Source: Oxytricha trifallax (taxonomy: Eukaryota; Ciliophora; Spirotrichea; Sporadotrichida; Oxytrichidae). Taken from it: 64,000 bases of DNA. Position 1 is the first letter of the stretch. Each line of letters opens with the position of its first letter. The notes beneath the pieces were generated by a model. The model saw only the letters and a program-made list of their open reading frames with translations, did not search any database and was not told where the DNA came from. The stretch covers positions 56,536-120,535 of the forward strand of contig ARYC01000828.1 in NCBI GenBank assembly GCA_000711775.1. Direction: 5' to 3'. This document shows, piece by piece, positions 1-9,727 of this stretch. A program made the position numbers and the translations under genes.

Positions 1-427
1 AAAAAGAAATAAGATAATTCCTAATAGAATTAGAACATTTTTCTATCTTAAGTTAAAATATCATTTCTTACCACTAAGTTAAATTAAGGAATTCTAATAA
101 GGCACCCTAAAAATCCTTACAGATTTATGAATATATCTATAAGGATTTAATTAAGTTAAATATGGAAGAAAAAAAATAGTTTATTAGAGAAGTTAATATA
201 TGATTATTTTTAACAATGTCTTATTTATGCTTTAAAAGTAAAAAAATCCTCGAAAGACACTGCTTTAAATAATGACTCTCGAAGATAAAAAACTTAAATC
301 AACATAAAATCTAGCTTTAAAGATATCATAATTATAATATCTCAATGAAACTTAAAACACTATATGTTAAAGCAGCTGCAGCAAAAGTGTGTCTGGCTGC
401 AACTATTATAAATATGTAAATAATTGT
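1..427. other. AT-rich germline DNA, no gene seen
   Basis: I see no convincing reading frame with TGA-only stops. A weak inverted pair (CCTCGAAAGACA near 252 and TGACTCTCGAAG near 274) is the only structure. It probably is IES or spacer downstream of the gene D segment that ends near 430. Confidence 0.4.
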
Positions 428-571
428 CAGATCTACAGCATTTAATGCTGGTATTTACATAGCTCTCTCTTACAAGCATGCTATATATAATTCATTAGCT
501 GGTTGGTTCATTGACTCAAATCGTTTCTGCTTCTTAAGTCTCTCTTCCTGCTCACTTTAAGACTCTAAAGT
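428..571 (-). CDS. gene D copy 1, downstream part of a TBE-interrupted MDS
   Basis: Read on the minus strand from 571, the frame is open with TAA/TAG as Gln and gives a charged, Glu/Lys/Gln-rich stretch (TLESQSEQEERLKKQ) that ends in IPALNAVDL. It continues in frame from 4772-4718 when TBE-1 and one ATT duplication are removed (junction reads EIAN-TLESQ). A paralogous block lies at 4833-5150 with the same TLESQ...RAM.IPALN.VDL pattern, which is strong support for coding. I do not recognise the protein; the Glu/Lys-rich part could be helical or coiled coil. After VDL the two copies diverge, so the MDS edge is near 430. Confidence 0.6.
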
Positions 572-574
572 ATT

Positions 575-711
575 AAAAACCTCAAAACCCTTTCAGTAGT
601 TTGATTGAGTTTTTTATTGATAAAAGTAGACTATTAGTGCATACTTTATAGGGTTTTAATAGGGTTTATGTAGGGGTTTAATGTTTAAATATTAGTAATT
701 TAAGTGAGTAT
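575..711 (+). repeat. TBE-1 left terminal inverted repeat
   Basis: Matches the reverse complement of 4585-4717. It carries the C4A4-like tip and a subterminal run of related words (TAGGGTTTTAATAGGGTTTA, TAGGGGTTTAATG). The transposase ATG follows at once, so the repeat probably also holds its promoter. Confidence 0.9.
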
Positions 712-1749
712 ATGCGAGGTTTGGGGTCAGTTTATGACAGTGAGTATATAGATTTATTGTTTAAGTTGCGATATGGATGTGATGATTATAGTGATCAACT
801 CAGACCTATTCTAAATTACACATCTATTGCAAGACTGCTCCATAAATCTCCAGCAACTGTGAGGTCTCACTGTCTATTAGCATTGAATTTAAAGAGATAG
901 CATCTTAATTCTAAGCCTAAGAGACCCTTAAAATTTTAGCAGCATCATATTGAATATCTTATTAATGATAAGACTCTTAAATACTGGGCTCATTTCTCTC
1001 TTGTGATGTTTCATCGCCAATTTCCTGAGCTTCACATATCTGCTTAATCGATAGCTAACATATAAAAAAAGAATGGAATATCTTAAAAGACAGTCAATCG
1101 CATTAAGAGAGTGATTGACTTTAATGTTCCATTTTATAAGACTAATTTAAATTGCATATTCGATTAAATATAGAAATCTTAAGAGCATAATATAAAGTTT
1201 ATACACGCTGATGAAGCTGTATTTACATTCAATACCTTTATATCAAGGTCTTGGTACAAGAGGTATAGTAATATAGAAGTTTATGACTAAAAGGTTAAGG
1301 TGTAAACTCATGCTATTCTTGGTGGAATAAGTGAAGATAGTGGCCTCGAGACTTATGTTATTCACCCTCGATCTATAAAGACTGAATAATATATTTAGTT
1401 CTTGCAATAACTCAGAGATAAGTACGCTGACTAAGAGATTATTCTATTCGTTGATAACTTGTCAGTTCATAAAACTAAAGACTCAAGGAAGGAATATGAA
1501 AGGCTAAATATAACACCTGTATTTAATGTTCCTTACAGCCCTTAGTTCAATGGAATTGAATTATATTGGCGGTTATTGAAAGGCCACTACAAGAAACTTC
1601 TACTCTATCACTTAATGCACGATTTAAACATAGATACAGTAGATTTTATTAAGAGTGCTGCGAAAAGAGTCAGCGATGATAAAGCTAAAGTGTGTGCAAG
1701 AGAAAAGAGATTTTGTGTATATAAATAAGTTTTAGATTTAAACGAATGA
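712..1749 (+). CDS. TBE-1 DDE transposase (42-kDa class)
   Basis: 345 codons from ATG to TGA with many TAA/TAG read as Gln; the length fits the roughly 42-kDa TBE transposase. It belongs by motif order to the IS630/Tc1-type DDE enzymes that cut and rejoin transposon ends. The catalytic triad is visible: Asp in HADEAVF, Asp in FVDNLSVHK, and Glu in SPQFNGIELYW about 34 residues later. The N-terminal part (SIARLLHKSPATVRSH and a second region ending KTVNRIKRVIDF) looks like paired helix-turn-helix DNA-binding segments. The stop lies 6 bp before the stop of the convergent second ORF. No frameshift or premature TGA is seen, so it may be active. In Oxytricha, TBE transposases are implicated in germline DNA elimination; that is family knowledge, not seen here. 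Confidence 0.93.
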
Positions 1750-1755
1750 ATAAGT

Positions 1756-2547
1756 TCACATATTAAATTTGCCCATAAAGGGATTTGGCTTCTCTTTCTT
1801 TTCTTCCTCTAAAGGCTTGCTAGGGCCCATGTTTCTTCTCTTAGTGCCAGCCCCTGCATCTATGTTCATCTCGTCTGGCTTTTAGAAATCTTTGAAGAGT
1901 CTCTTATTCAATTCATGCTTTACTTAAGACTTTCTCTCTCTGTTTAATTTGCTGCGCTCTTTCATCAAGTATATAGCAGTACCAGGTTTTTCTATAAAGT
2001 TAGAAGACTAAGCTTACTTGAGATGAAAAGCATGCTTTTGAAGTTCCTACAGCCAGGTATCACTTATTTTAATACCTTGCTTCTCTTTTTCTTCAGGATA
2101 GATGCTGTATCGTTTCTTGTGAGCTTCTTAAATAACTTCATTTAAGTACTCAGGTTTCAGAGTTGCAAGAACACCAAAGAAGAAGTTTCTCTCTGGCAAC
2201 TTATTAGAGAGTTGCAGCTTTGATGGAAGGTAGAGAGCAACATCTGGATCACTCATAGCATCATTATATAGGTTTGTCACTGATATTTCAGGGTAGTTAG
2301 GTATCTCAATCATCCTTATTTCATTAGACTTAAAAGCTTTTTTCTCTTCACTCAGTAAGGCTTTTAAGAATGAGATTTTAGTTCCCTCCTAAGTTGGCAA
2401 GAACAATCCAACTATAATTGATTTATTAATCTTACTTAAGAACTTACCTTGCTATACCAAATATCTATAAAGGTCCTCTTTACTTAGAAATTTTCCTATT
2501 AATTCTTGAGATTAAATTCTCTTCATTGCATCATTCATAGACTCCAT
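1756..2547 (-). CDS. TBE-1 second ORF, unknown function
   Basis: 263 codons, ATG at 2547, TGA at 1756-1758. It corresponds in position to the small TBE ORF reported as 22 kDa, although this open frame is longer. The sequence is mostly soluble, with a conserved core IEIPNYPEISVTNLY followed by SDPDVALYLPSK and a basic Lys/Glu-rich tail. No catalytic motif is recognised. The convergent transposase ends 6 bp away. The frame is intact here, whereas the TBE-2 copy has two compensating indels and a premature stop. Function unknown. Confidence 0.85.
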
Positions 2548-3116
2548 CTTGCTTCCTCTTTCTAGAAATGTTAATGAAATTTAAAAATTATGGATATCCA
2601 TTCTAAGTTTATTAAAATCTTACTACTAAATAGGTAAGACCTACTGGAGGTCAACCTTGAAAAGATATGCGGAGAAGCATTGGAAAACTTGCTCCAAGTT
2701 TCACAGATTGATTTCCATTTATATCAATCTATCTCCATTAAATTGCTCCTAATAATGTTTAATTATTTTAGGAGGTCCTACAAATTAAGTTCAAACTTTA
2801 TTTGGAGTTAAATTTTAAGGTTAAAACTTAATTAGGAGCATATTAAATTAAAAAATGCTTAATAACTTTACCTCCAAATTAAGTTCAAACTTGATTTGGA
2901 GGTCCTCCTAGAGAAACAAAACTTCATTAGGAGTATTTTAATTTACTAAAACGTATAAAATTCTCATAAAATATGTCAACTTACAGTCTTCTATGGATGG
3001 TTAGTTAATTTTCTTACCTCTCAGCCGAAAATCTACCAGAGTGTCTTATACTCGACTATTAAAGTTTATCAAGGTATATTTTAACTTTATTATAAAAAAT
3101 ATATCAGCAAACTAAA
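2548..3116. promoter_or_regulatory. TBE-1 divergent intergenic region with AGGAG/CTCCT iterons
   Basis: Lies between the starts of the second ORF (minus) and the kinase gene (plus), so it should hold both promoters. It contains repeated, inverted words such as CTCCTAATAA, GGAGGTCCTAC, TTTGGAGTTA, TTAGGAGCAT, ACCTCCAAATTAAG and GGAGGTCCTCC. The equivalent region in TBE-3 is built the same way but with GGTACC/AGTAC words instead. Confidence 0.55.
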
Positions 3117-4563
3117 ATGAGCGCTAACCTTCTGAGAAGAGCGGCATTACTTGGGTAAAATCAATCAAAATTATTATTCCAGCAACCAAAAGAAGTAGAG
3201 ACCAGAGACGCTTGTACTCAGTGGGAGCCTACTTATGACAACTTTAACCAGTCTAGTTTTGAGATTTAAATATAAGTTAAGTAGGAGGTTATCAAAGAAG
3301 CTGTGCAAATTGAGGAGGAGGTCAAACAACCCGCCATAGAGCATTAATAAATTCCAGCTAAAGTTGACTATTAATGCAAAGAATGCAATAAAGTTTTCCC
3401 TTACAAGTCAACTTATAAAAGACACTTGAGAGATATACACAACGATATGCCAAGGTTATATCTCAAGCATTAAAAGAAAGATGGGAAGTATGTCTGTGAG
3501 TTCTCTGTGAGAAGCCATATTCTCATACTAGAGACCTCAAAGTGCACTTAAAGAAAATGCACAATCAAATTTTTGTATTTATTCATGAACCTACAAGGAA
3601 TAGATTCATCTAAAAGAGAAGATCAAGAAATCCAGTTGAGTCTCTTAGAGTTGAAGTCTAGAAGTAAGTAAAAATGAAGAAAGCAGTCAAAAACTTTCCA
3701 GTCTCTGAGATCAATAAAATCATGGTTAAAATAGAGGCAATGAAGATTCCCATATTAAAAATTATTGACTTAGATTCTTGCCTAGAAAGCTACCTTACTC
3801 TTGAAGATAAAATAGAGAAGAGAGTCTTTACAGATGACTAATATGCTTACAAGATATATCCTTTCAATTACTTCCTTGCAAAAAGTTCCAAATGGAATTT
3901 GCTAATGAGTATTATGCTCTTTAAAATGCAAAGTTAAATGAGTGTAGGCATATCATCTAGCTTGATGCTATTTTACTTGGTAAAAATCATGTAGCCTTCA
4001 GGCTTCCTTTACTTGAAATGACTTACAGAGAATTCTTGTCTGACAATAGATGTCAGAGATAAATTAGTTAGATAGTATAGCAGATAGTTGAAGGGATTGA
4101 AGAGCTTCACAAGCTAGGCTGCGTTCATAGAGAATTTAAGCCAGAGAATATAATGATGCACTTTCAATCTCTTAGAGTTTATATTATTGATTTTAACAGA
4201 GCTCAAAGAGTGTAATCCTCTGCATAAGGAAATGTATACGGCACTCCTGGATATTTCCCAGAGAGAGAGGATTGGAGAGATGGAAACACTTAATTGGATA
4301 TATGGGCTCTAGCAGTAATAATAATAGAGAGCGACATGCCAAGAAACAATTACTTTAGCTGCAGGGATGAGAGAGATTATAAGCAGAGAATCAAACAATA
4401 TCTCGATAAAAATAAAATAAATGGAGGTCTCAGAGAACTTGCATACTCAACTATTATCAAGCAAAGCTAAGAGAATTAACAATTAATAGAAACAATCAAA
4501 CATCAACTTAGAAAGATAAAATTCAGAGAACTGCCACATGACTCTAAGCTTATGTTTGTGTGA
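3117..4563 (+). pseudogene. TBE-1 zinc-finger/protein-kinase gene (57-kDa class), two frameshifts
   Basis: About 482 codons span. An N-terminal Gln/Glu-rich part is followed by one clear C2H2 finger (CKECNKVFPYKSTYKRHLR) and a second finger broken after CEF. The C-terminal half is kinase-like, with VHREFKPENIM where HRDxKxxN is usual, IIDFNRA where DFG is usual, and GTPGYFPERE as an activation-loop end. Catalytic Asp and Gly are replaced, so it may be a pseudokinase even when intact. Frameshifts lie near 3506 (TGTGAGTTCTCTGTGAG; the TBE-5 remnant reads CEYCQKPF here, so 2 nt look inserted) and near 3890. TBE-2 carries exactly the same two. Confidence 0.85.
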
Positions 4564-4584
4564 AATATTTTAAAAACTCGCTTG

Positions 4585-4717
4585 TTATACTCACTTAAAT
4601 ATTTAAACATTAAACCCCTACATAAACCCTATTAAAACCCTAATAAAGTATGCACTAATAGTCTACTTTTATCAATCAAAAACTCAATCAAACTACTGAA
4701 AGGGTTTTGGGGTTTTG
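4585..4717 (-). repeat. TBE-1 right terminal inverted repeat
   Basis: Reverse complement of 575-711, ending GGGTTTTGGGGTTTTG and followed by the ATT duplication. Confidence 0.9.
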
Positions 4718-4772
4718 ATTGGCAATCTCATTTAAAACAGATTGTTCCTAATGAGATTTTTGAAAAATATAT
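4718..4772 (-). CDS. gene D copy 1, upstream part of the TBE-interrupted MDS
   Basis: The minus strand reads QKSHQEQSVLNEIAN and runs directly into the frame at 571 when TBE-1 and one ATT copy are removed. An in-frame TGA just upstream, near 4785, sets an outer limit for the MDS edge. The join across the 3-bp duplication keeps the frame, so exact excision would be needed to make this gene. Confidence 0.5.
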
Positions 4773-4832
4773 ACTCATCAACCACTATGAATTTTTTCTT
4801 TTTAACCATTTCAAAATGTTAATAGTTGCCGT

Positions 4833-5150
4833 TACAACAGCTGAGGTCAACTGTATTTAATGCAGGTATATACATAGCTCTCTCTCTTTTAAGTATATTT
4901 ATATATTTACCATTGCCTGGTTAATCCATTAACTCTTGTCTCTTCTTTTTCATTTGTCTCTCTTATTAATTTCTTTGAGACTCTAGAGTATAAAACTTCA
5001 TCTTGTCTGGTAAATGATTTTATGTTTTTATATCTTACATTTAGAAATCGCCTTAAATAATGTTTTTAAGTGTTTCTTTTAACTTTTGCTCATTGAGTGT
5101 AAGATCGTTAATTAATACCTGCTATTGATTTTATCAATCTTAAATTTCAC
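4833..5150 (-). CDS. gene D copy 2 MDS, paralogue of the interrupted block
   Basis: About 105 codons open on the minus strand with TAA/TAG as Gln (LTLNEQKLKETLKNIIQ, then TLESQRNQQERQMKKKRQEL, then RERAMYIPALNTVDL). The last 50 residues align with copy 1 residue by residue with charge-conserving changes. It has the same orientation and lies about 60 bp upstream of copy 1 on the minus strand. A TGA near 5150 bounds it. Either this is a tandem duplicated MDS of one gene or two paralogous genes. Function unknown. Confidence 0.6.
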
Positions 5151-5443
5151 ATTTTTTCATCAGAATATATCTAATTAACATACCTCTTTAAGCTAGATTC
5201 GGTTTAAAAAAATTTAAGCTCTCTTTGCATTCGAAAGATTTTATTTTCTATATTCATAATTTATAATATGTGATGTTTTACTAAGTAATTGAAATTAAAA
5301 AAAAACACTCTTTAATGGCACATTTTAATAATTTTAAAACAGCAGTTAAACTTTCAGATAAATATGCAATTTCAATGAGCTTTCGAATAATCTTGCAATA
5401 TATATATTACGATTTTAAATAATAAGGAAAAGAAGAACACTAA
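5151..5443. other. AT-rich spacer, no gene seen
   Basis: No open frame of coding quality and no clear repeat. It separates gene D from the Rep-like element. Confidence 0.4.
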
Positions 5444-5769
5444 TATTGCTAAAATACATAATATTAGGAAATTAGAGAAATAAATCAAATCTATGCTTAT
5501 TTATATTAATCTTAACTGCCACTTAATAGATATAGTTAAAATACGTGTTGAATTATCACACATTTAATTACAAATTTTAATATTAAAATAATTATGACCA
5601 AATTGTACATTGTACATTGTACTGTTTTATGTTATTAAGTTTTTTTAAATATTAAGGCGTACTGATTAAATTGTACATTGTACTGTTTTAGGAATTAGTT
5701 TTTTATAAAATATATGGATTGTACAGTATTGAATGAAAAGTGATTTAATATTAATTTATTAGGTAATTA
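5444..5769 (+). repeat. left terminal inverted repeat of the Rep element
   Basis: Near-complete match to the reverse complement of 7256-7587. It includes a palindromic AT-rich outer part and two iteron clusters facing the gene. Confidence 0.9.
5601..5728 (+). repeat. GTAC iterons, left end of Rep element
   Basis: ATTGTACATTGTACATTGTAC (8-bp period) at 5602-5622, ATTGTACATTGTACTG at 5670-5685 and a single ATTGTACAG at 5719. The copies are regularly spaced and are candidates for Rep binding sites. The inner cluster has two units here but three at the right end, so the copy number varies. Confidence 0.75.
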
Positions 5770-5810
5770 AAAAATAAAATGAATGTTGAAAAGAGTGGGA
5801 AGTCATTCTA

Positions 5811-7199
5811 ATGATAAATGTGCTCTTGATGAAAATAGATATATCACTATCAAAAATAATGGAAAAACTAAATCAGAAGATGGATGATAAGCCCAACGAG
5901 CGTCACATTTTTGTACTGAAGATTGAGACTGATAACGAAAAGCAGACCCACACAAGCGTTGTTGAGGCAATCTCCGGGAAGACGAAGAGATTTAGCCATG
6001 CTTTAATATTTCAATGCACTTCAGATAAGCCGCCAAGGTAGTACCTTACTATACATGTAAAACCAGATGGTCTTGGGCTATGCAAAAACTACTTCAGCAA
6101 ACCTGATTATCTTGGCTACAAGGCTATGAAAGATCTAAAGTTATCCTACTCAGTCGTCGGGAGAGTAAATATCAGGAAGATTTATGCACAACATGATAAA
6201 CTAGTTTTTTAATGTGGGGACGTTGAAGATTTCTAAGCTTTTCTTGCCTTCGCAAAAGTCCAATCTAGATATTAGGAGAATAAAAACACATCTGCCAGAA
6301 CCTCTACATAATCCTAAGAAATTACTGGTAAATTCAAGCGGCTTATTAGAACCTAACAAATAAAGAATGTTGATGACATGTATGAGATGTACCAGGACGA
6401 TGATGGGGTTTGTGAATTAATCGTACAAAATCACAAGACTCTAATGACATACTAAGGTTTCGAATCAAAGATTATATCGAAACCAGCTCCAAAGTAAACT
6501 AAATTACAATCACTAATTAATTTCCTGCAACGATCTGACACCGAATCTACAAATCTTACCGTACTCAATGCTAGTTTGTTGGAAGAAATGATGTACTTAG
6601 ATATAGTTGACAAGCTTTACAGAGTCATCTTTAGGAAATGCCAGGATAAAGTAAATGTGGTTTGGCTGTTTGGGTACCCTAACACAGGGAAGACAACGAT
6701 CGCTAAATTCCTTAGAAAGATCTTTATCACGGAGGACTTCAGAATACTCAATCGCACATTCTGTATTGACTCAAGCAACTCGTATTCAGAGCCTTAGCTG
6801 GTAATTATGGATGAAATCAAGCGAGACATCTTTCATGAAGGGGAAAAAATAGATGATATAAAAAGATTCTTCGAGGGTGAGGGATATCCTGTGAACCTTA
6901 AATACAAAGACCCGGTGGTAAGATTTAAGAACTGCCAGGTAATAGCAATTTCAAATCAGCTACCATTCGAAGCTATGAGTGAATTGGATAAAAAGTCCTT
7001 TGAAAATAGGATGCTTATGGCAGAATTCACTAGTTAGATGTAGAGGCAAGATGAGAGGTTTCCTTTCAACGAGATCGAACTGGCAGTGTATATGAAGCAG
7101 CGAATGTTAGAAGATGGGGTCATAGAGTTAATAATAGAGGAGCCAACAATCGTAGACGAGACCGAAGTGGATCAAAATGTACAAACCGAAATCATGTGA
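5811..7199 (+). CDS. Rep-like protein with superfamily-3 helicase domain
   Basis: 462 codons from ATG 5811 to TGA 7197-7199, with about 16 TAA/TAG codons read as Gln. An in-frame TGA at 5787 bounds the start. The C-terminal half has the SF3 signature: Walker A GYPNTGKTT (about residue 287), Walker B VIMDEIK (about 328), and a motif C/sensor IAISNQ about 55 residues on. SF3 ATPases unwind DNA at origins in small replicons. The N-terminal 200 residues should hold an origin-nicking HUH domain if this were a CRESS-type Rep; I see only weak candidates (LTIHVKP, and YLGYKAMK as a possible YxxK) and do not claim it. Codon use is slightly richer in GC than the surroundings, hinting at foreign origin. 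Open over its whole length, so probably functional or recent. Confidence 0.85.
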
Positions 7200-7255
7200 A
7201 GCAATGAACAGTGCTCGTGAAATTGAACTTCCATTATTACTTTAGTATACATAAA

Positions 7256-7587
7256 TAATTACCTAATAAATTAAAATTAAATCACTTTTCATTCAATACT
7301 GTACAATCCATATATTTAAAAAAAACTAATTCCTAAAACAGTACAATGTACAATGTACAATTTAATCAGTACGTCTTAATATTTAAAAAAACTTAATAAC
7401 ATAAAACAGTACAATGTACAATGTACAATTTGGTCATAATTATTTTAATATTAAAATTTTTAATTAAATGTGTGATAATTCAACCTGTATTTTAACTATA
7501 TCTATTAAGTGGCAGTTAAGATTAATATAAATAAGCATAGATTTGATTTATTTCTCTAATTTCCTAATATTATGTATTTTAGCAATA
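7256..7587 (-). repeat. right terminal inverted repeat of the Rep element
   Basis: Inverse of the left repeat. Iterons CAGTACAATGTACAATGTAC recur at about 7339 and 7407, each with three GTACA units, and a CTGTACAATCC unit at 7303. Confidence 0.9.
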
Positions 7588-7644
7588 ATATCTCATGAAG
7601 AGAGAGAGATAGGGAATTAAAAGCCTCACAAATGTAATCACTCG

Positions 7645-8010
7645 TCACTTTCTCTGTTTAATAGAACTCTTGAACAATAAATTCACTCTAACAAAGCTAT
7701 CAATTTCCTGATCCTGCATTTTTATAGGGCTTATATTTAATTTAACAAAGTTTGAACCTAATAAAAACAAATAAATACCAAATGATACATCGAGAGTATT
7801 TCTTGGCCTATGGTTGGTTTATTAGGACTCATAATTGAAATTACTGTTATACCATTTATCGTTTCTCAGCCCCATATAACAAGAGTTGTCATTCAAATAA
7901 TTTTAAAGTTTTCCACTATCTCTTCTAATATCTTTCGTAAAATATAGTTCTCTAAATAATATGATGAGAACTTATTATTATTATTTGATAACATATAGCT
8001 CCAATTACTT
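7645..8010 (-). CDS. gene E, 3' coding segment, unknown
   Basis: About 120 codons open on the minus strand up to TGA at 7645-7647, with several TAA/TAG as Gln including a run of four. Residues such as MGLRNDKWYNSNFNYES followed by RPRNTLDVSFGIYLFLLGSN have normal protein composition and a short hydrophobic stretch. The 5' edge is uncertain. The stop is only 58 bp from the Rep element. It could be the last MDS of the gene whose earlier block is 9147-8658 on the same strand, but I found no phase-matched pointer to prove it. Confidence 0.5.
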
Positions 8011-8657
8011 ATAATTTTGTGAACAAGACAATATTAAATAGATAGTAGGTTAATCCCATAATTCTTTTGTCTTCCTTATTTGCTTAAGTATATTCATTCT
8101 TTTTATATCTATTAATATTTGTATAATGGGGATATATTATTAACATTTTTCAGGCTCAACCCAATTTTATTAATAAGTTGGGAATGAGTCCATTAAAAAT
8201 ATAAAAATTGGAATATAAAATATTGAATATAAAGGTCTTGATACCATTTCAGAAAACATTTGATAAAAAATTAATACTTACTAAATTAGTTATTATAAAG
8301 TACAGAATTTTGAATTTAAGAATAATAGAATAATTAGTATGAGCATGCCTGAAAGAACTTATAATTTTACTCTGAATTTTTTCAACTACTATAATTTGTT
8401 GTTGTTAAAAGCTAGCAAGAAATGATACCAGAAAATTGAGGCATTTTACATGAGAGCTACTATAGTTCAGTTAATTATTTCTTATAGTACTAGTACCATG
8501 CTCAAGTTTAAGTTGAAAATATAAATATTTCTCATCATAAATATACTCTAAATTTTTCTTGTTTTATTTTTTAATTTAGAAAAATTCTCAGCAACTTAAT
8601 AAAACCACAAATATACACAGTTCATTAAAATTTATTTTTAAGAGATTTGCGGTTTTT
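8011..8657. other. AT-rich DNA ending in a TBE-tip-like sequence
   Basis: No firm coding. The last 18 bases (AGAGATTTGCGGTTTTT, 8641-8657) resemble an inverted, decayed TBE tip (about 15 of 20 positions like the TBE-3 left end). They directly adjoin AAT and the start of a coding block, as a TBE end would. Confidence 0.35.
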
Positions 8658-9147
8658 AATGTCAACCATAATTAGAGTAATTGAATTAGAACTTTTTTAG
8701 CTTTAATTAGTTAATTTTCCAAAAATATAAAGTATCTAATTTCTCTCATAAAACTTAGCGAACTTGAACTCGAAATTATCAGGGAAATCTTTTATATTGC
8801 ATTCAAATTCATCTATTTCTATTTCTTATTACATTTAATTAATACTGGTCTTTATTTCAAACAATGTTAAACTTTTACTTTTATTCTCAGAATCTCTATA
8901 AAATCTGGAATTTTCTATGAATAATTTCTCTTCAGATGAAATCTCAAAAACTTTAAAAATTTTACTTAATTATCTATCAAAATCGAATTCTATTACATAA
9001 TAACTAGAAGGAAAGCTTATCTTGATTACAATGAAATTATCAAAAGTGTTTACAACTTTGAAGCTTTTGTTGATAAAAAACCCTCTATAAGTTTCTCCAG
9101 AAATTATTTACATTCTAAAAGGATCTTTGTGTTCTGTATCAACTTTT
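8658..9147 (-). CDS. gene A' first half-block (inverted), propeller-like protein
   Basis: Minus-strand frame of about 160 codons that aligns with the 5' half of the plus-strand block at 58317-59186: ISGETYRGFF against FSGESFIGLF, FDNFIVIK against FDNYIVIK, ENSRF against NNSRF, TLFEIK in both, IMVDI against LMVDI. The alignment stops exactly at GTTGACATT (AAT at 8658-8660 on the plus strand). The continuation of the same protein is at 17992-18380 but on the plus strand. So one coding block is split and one half inverted. Function unknown; strand-rich repeats suggest a beta-propeller-like fold, which is inference. Confidence 0.75.
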
Positions 9148-9625
9148 GAAGCAAATTATTTTTAAAATAAATTATAATTTGAAAATTTAATAATAATATA
9201 AATTTAATAATATTATAAATATAATAAATTATTATCTAATTAAAAGATTTAACATAAATTAAAATGTATTTTAATTAAAATATTATTGTAAGAATTAATT
9301 TTAATCGATGAGATTGAAAAATAGAATTAAATATGACTAAATAAAGGAGAAGTGGCATTCATATAAGTCAAATATGGCAATAGGAATTTTTGCTATAATT
9401 ATTTTAAATATTAAGGCAAATTTTATTAATTTTAAATATTATATCTCATTAAATATAACATTAATCTTAAACGATTGATTTTGCATAAAATAAAATAAAT
9501 CAAACAAAATGACAAATCTGGTTGCTTTAAATATATTTAAATTTTTTAATAATTAAATTAATTATCTTTTCACAACCTTAATTTAAAGATGCAAACATTA
9601 GTTTATTTAGATATATTGCAATAAT
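9148..9625. other. AT-rich spacer up to TBE-3
   Basis: No coding signal. AAT at 9623-9625 is the apparent left target duplication of TBE-3. Confidence 0.4.
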
Positions 9626-9727
9626 CAAAACCCCAAATTCCCTTAGTGAGGTTTATAAGTGCTTTGATTTGTAGGGTATAGTTGGGGTCTTATTGGGGTT
9701 TGTAGAGAAATTAGGCCAATTTGCAAA

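Larger units (their letters stand above)
575..4717. mobile_element. TBE: TBE-1, near-intact 4143-bp TBE transposon
   Basis: Terminal inverted repeats of about 130 bp end in a C4A4-type sequence (CTCAAAACCC at left, GGGGTTTTG at right), flanked by ATT at 572-574 and 4718-4720. Inside are a plus-strand transposase, a minus-strand second ORF and a plus-strand zinc-finger/kinase gene, the three-gene plan known for TBE elements of Oxytricha. The first base of the left end and the first C4A4 unit have drifted (AAAAACCTC). The transposase and second ORF are open; the kinase gene carries two frameshifts. TBE-1 sits inside coding sequence of gene D. TBE-2 at 13064-17208 is almost identical, so this subfamily moved recently. 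Confidence 0.95.
5444..7587. mobile_element. Rep/SF3-helicase element with 330-bp terminal inverted repeats
   Basis: A 2144-bp unit bounded by TATTGCTAAAATACATAATA and its inverse. Terminal inverted repeats run 5444-5769 and 7256-7587, with few differences, and enclose one gene reading outward from 5811. Each repeat holds two GTAC-based iteron clusters. The single-gene plan (Rep-like ATPase plus iteron-bearing long terminal repeats) recalls integrated Rep-encoding replicons related to CRESS/parvovirus-type systems, but the family is not one I can name. No clear target duplication is visible (TAA left, ATA right). It lies between gene D and gene E and shares no sequence with the TBEs. Confidence 0.8.

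Noticed and set aside
575-600. C4A4-type repeats as real telomeres
   Set aside because: They are only about 16 bp, occur at both ends of three-gene elements and are flanked by 3-bp target duplications; they are TBE tips, not chromosome ends.
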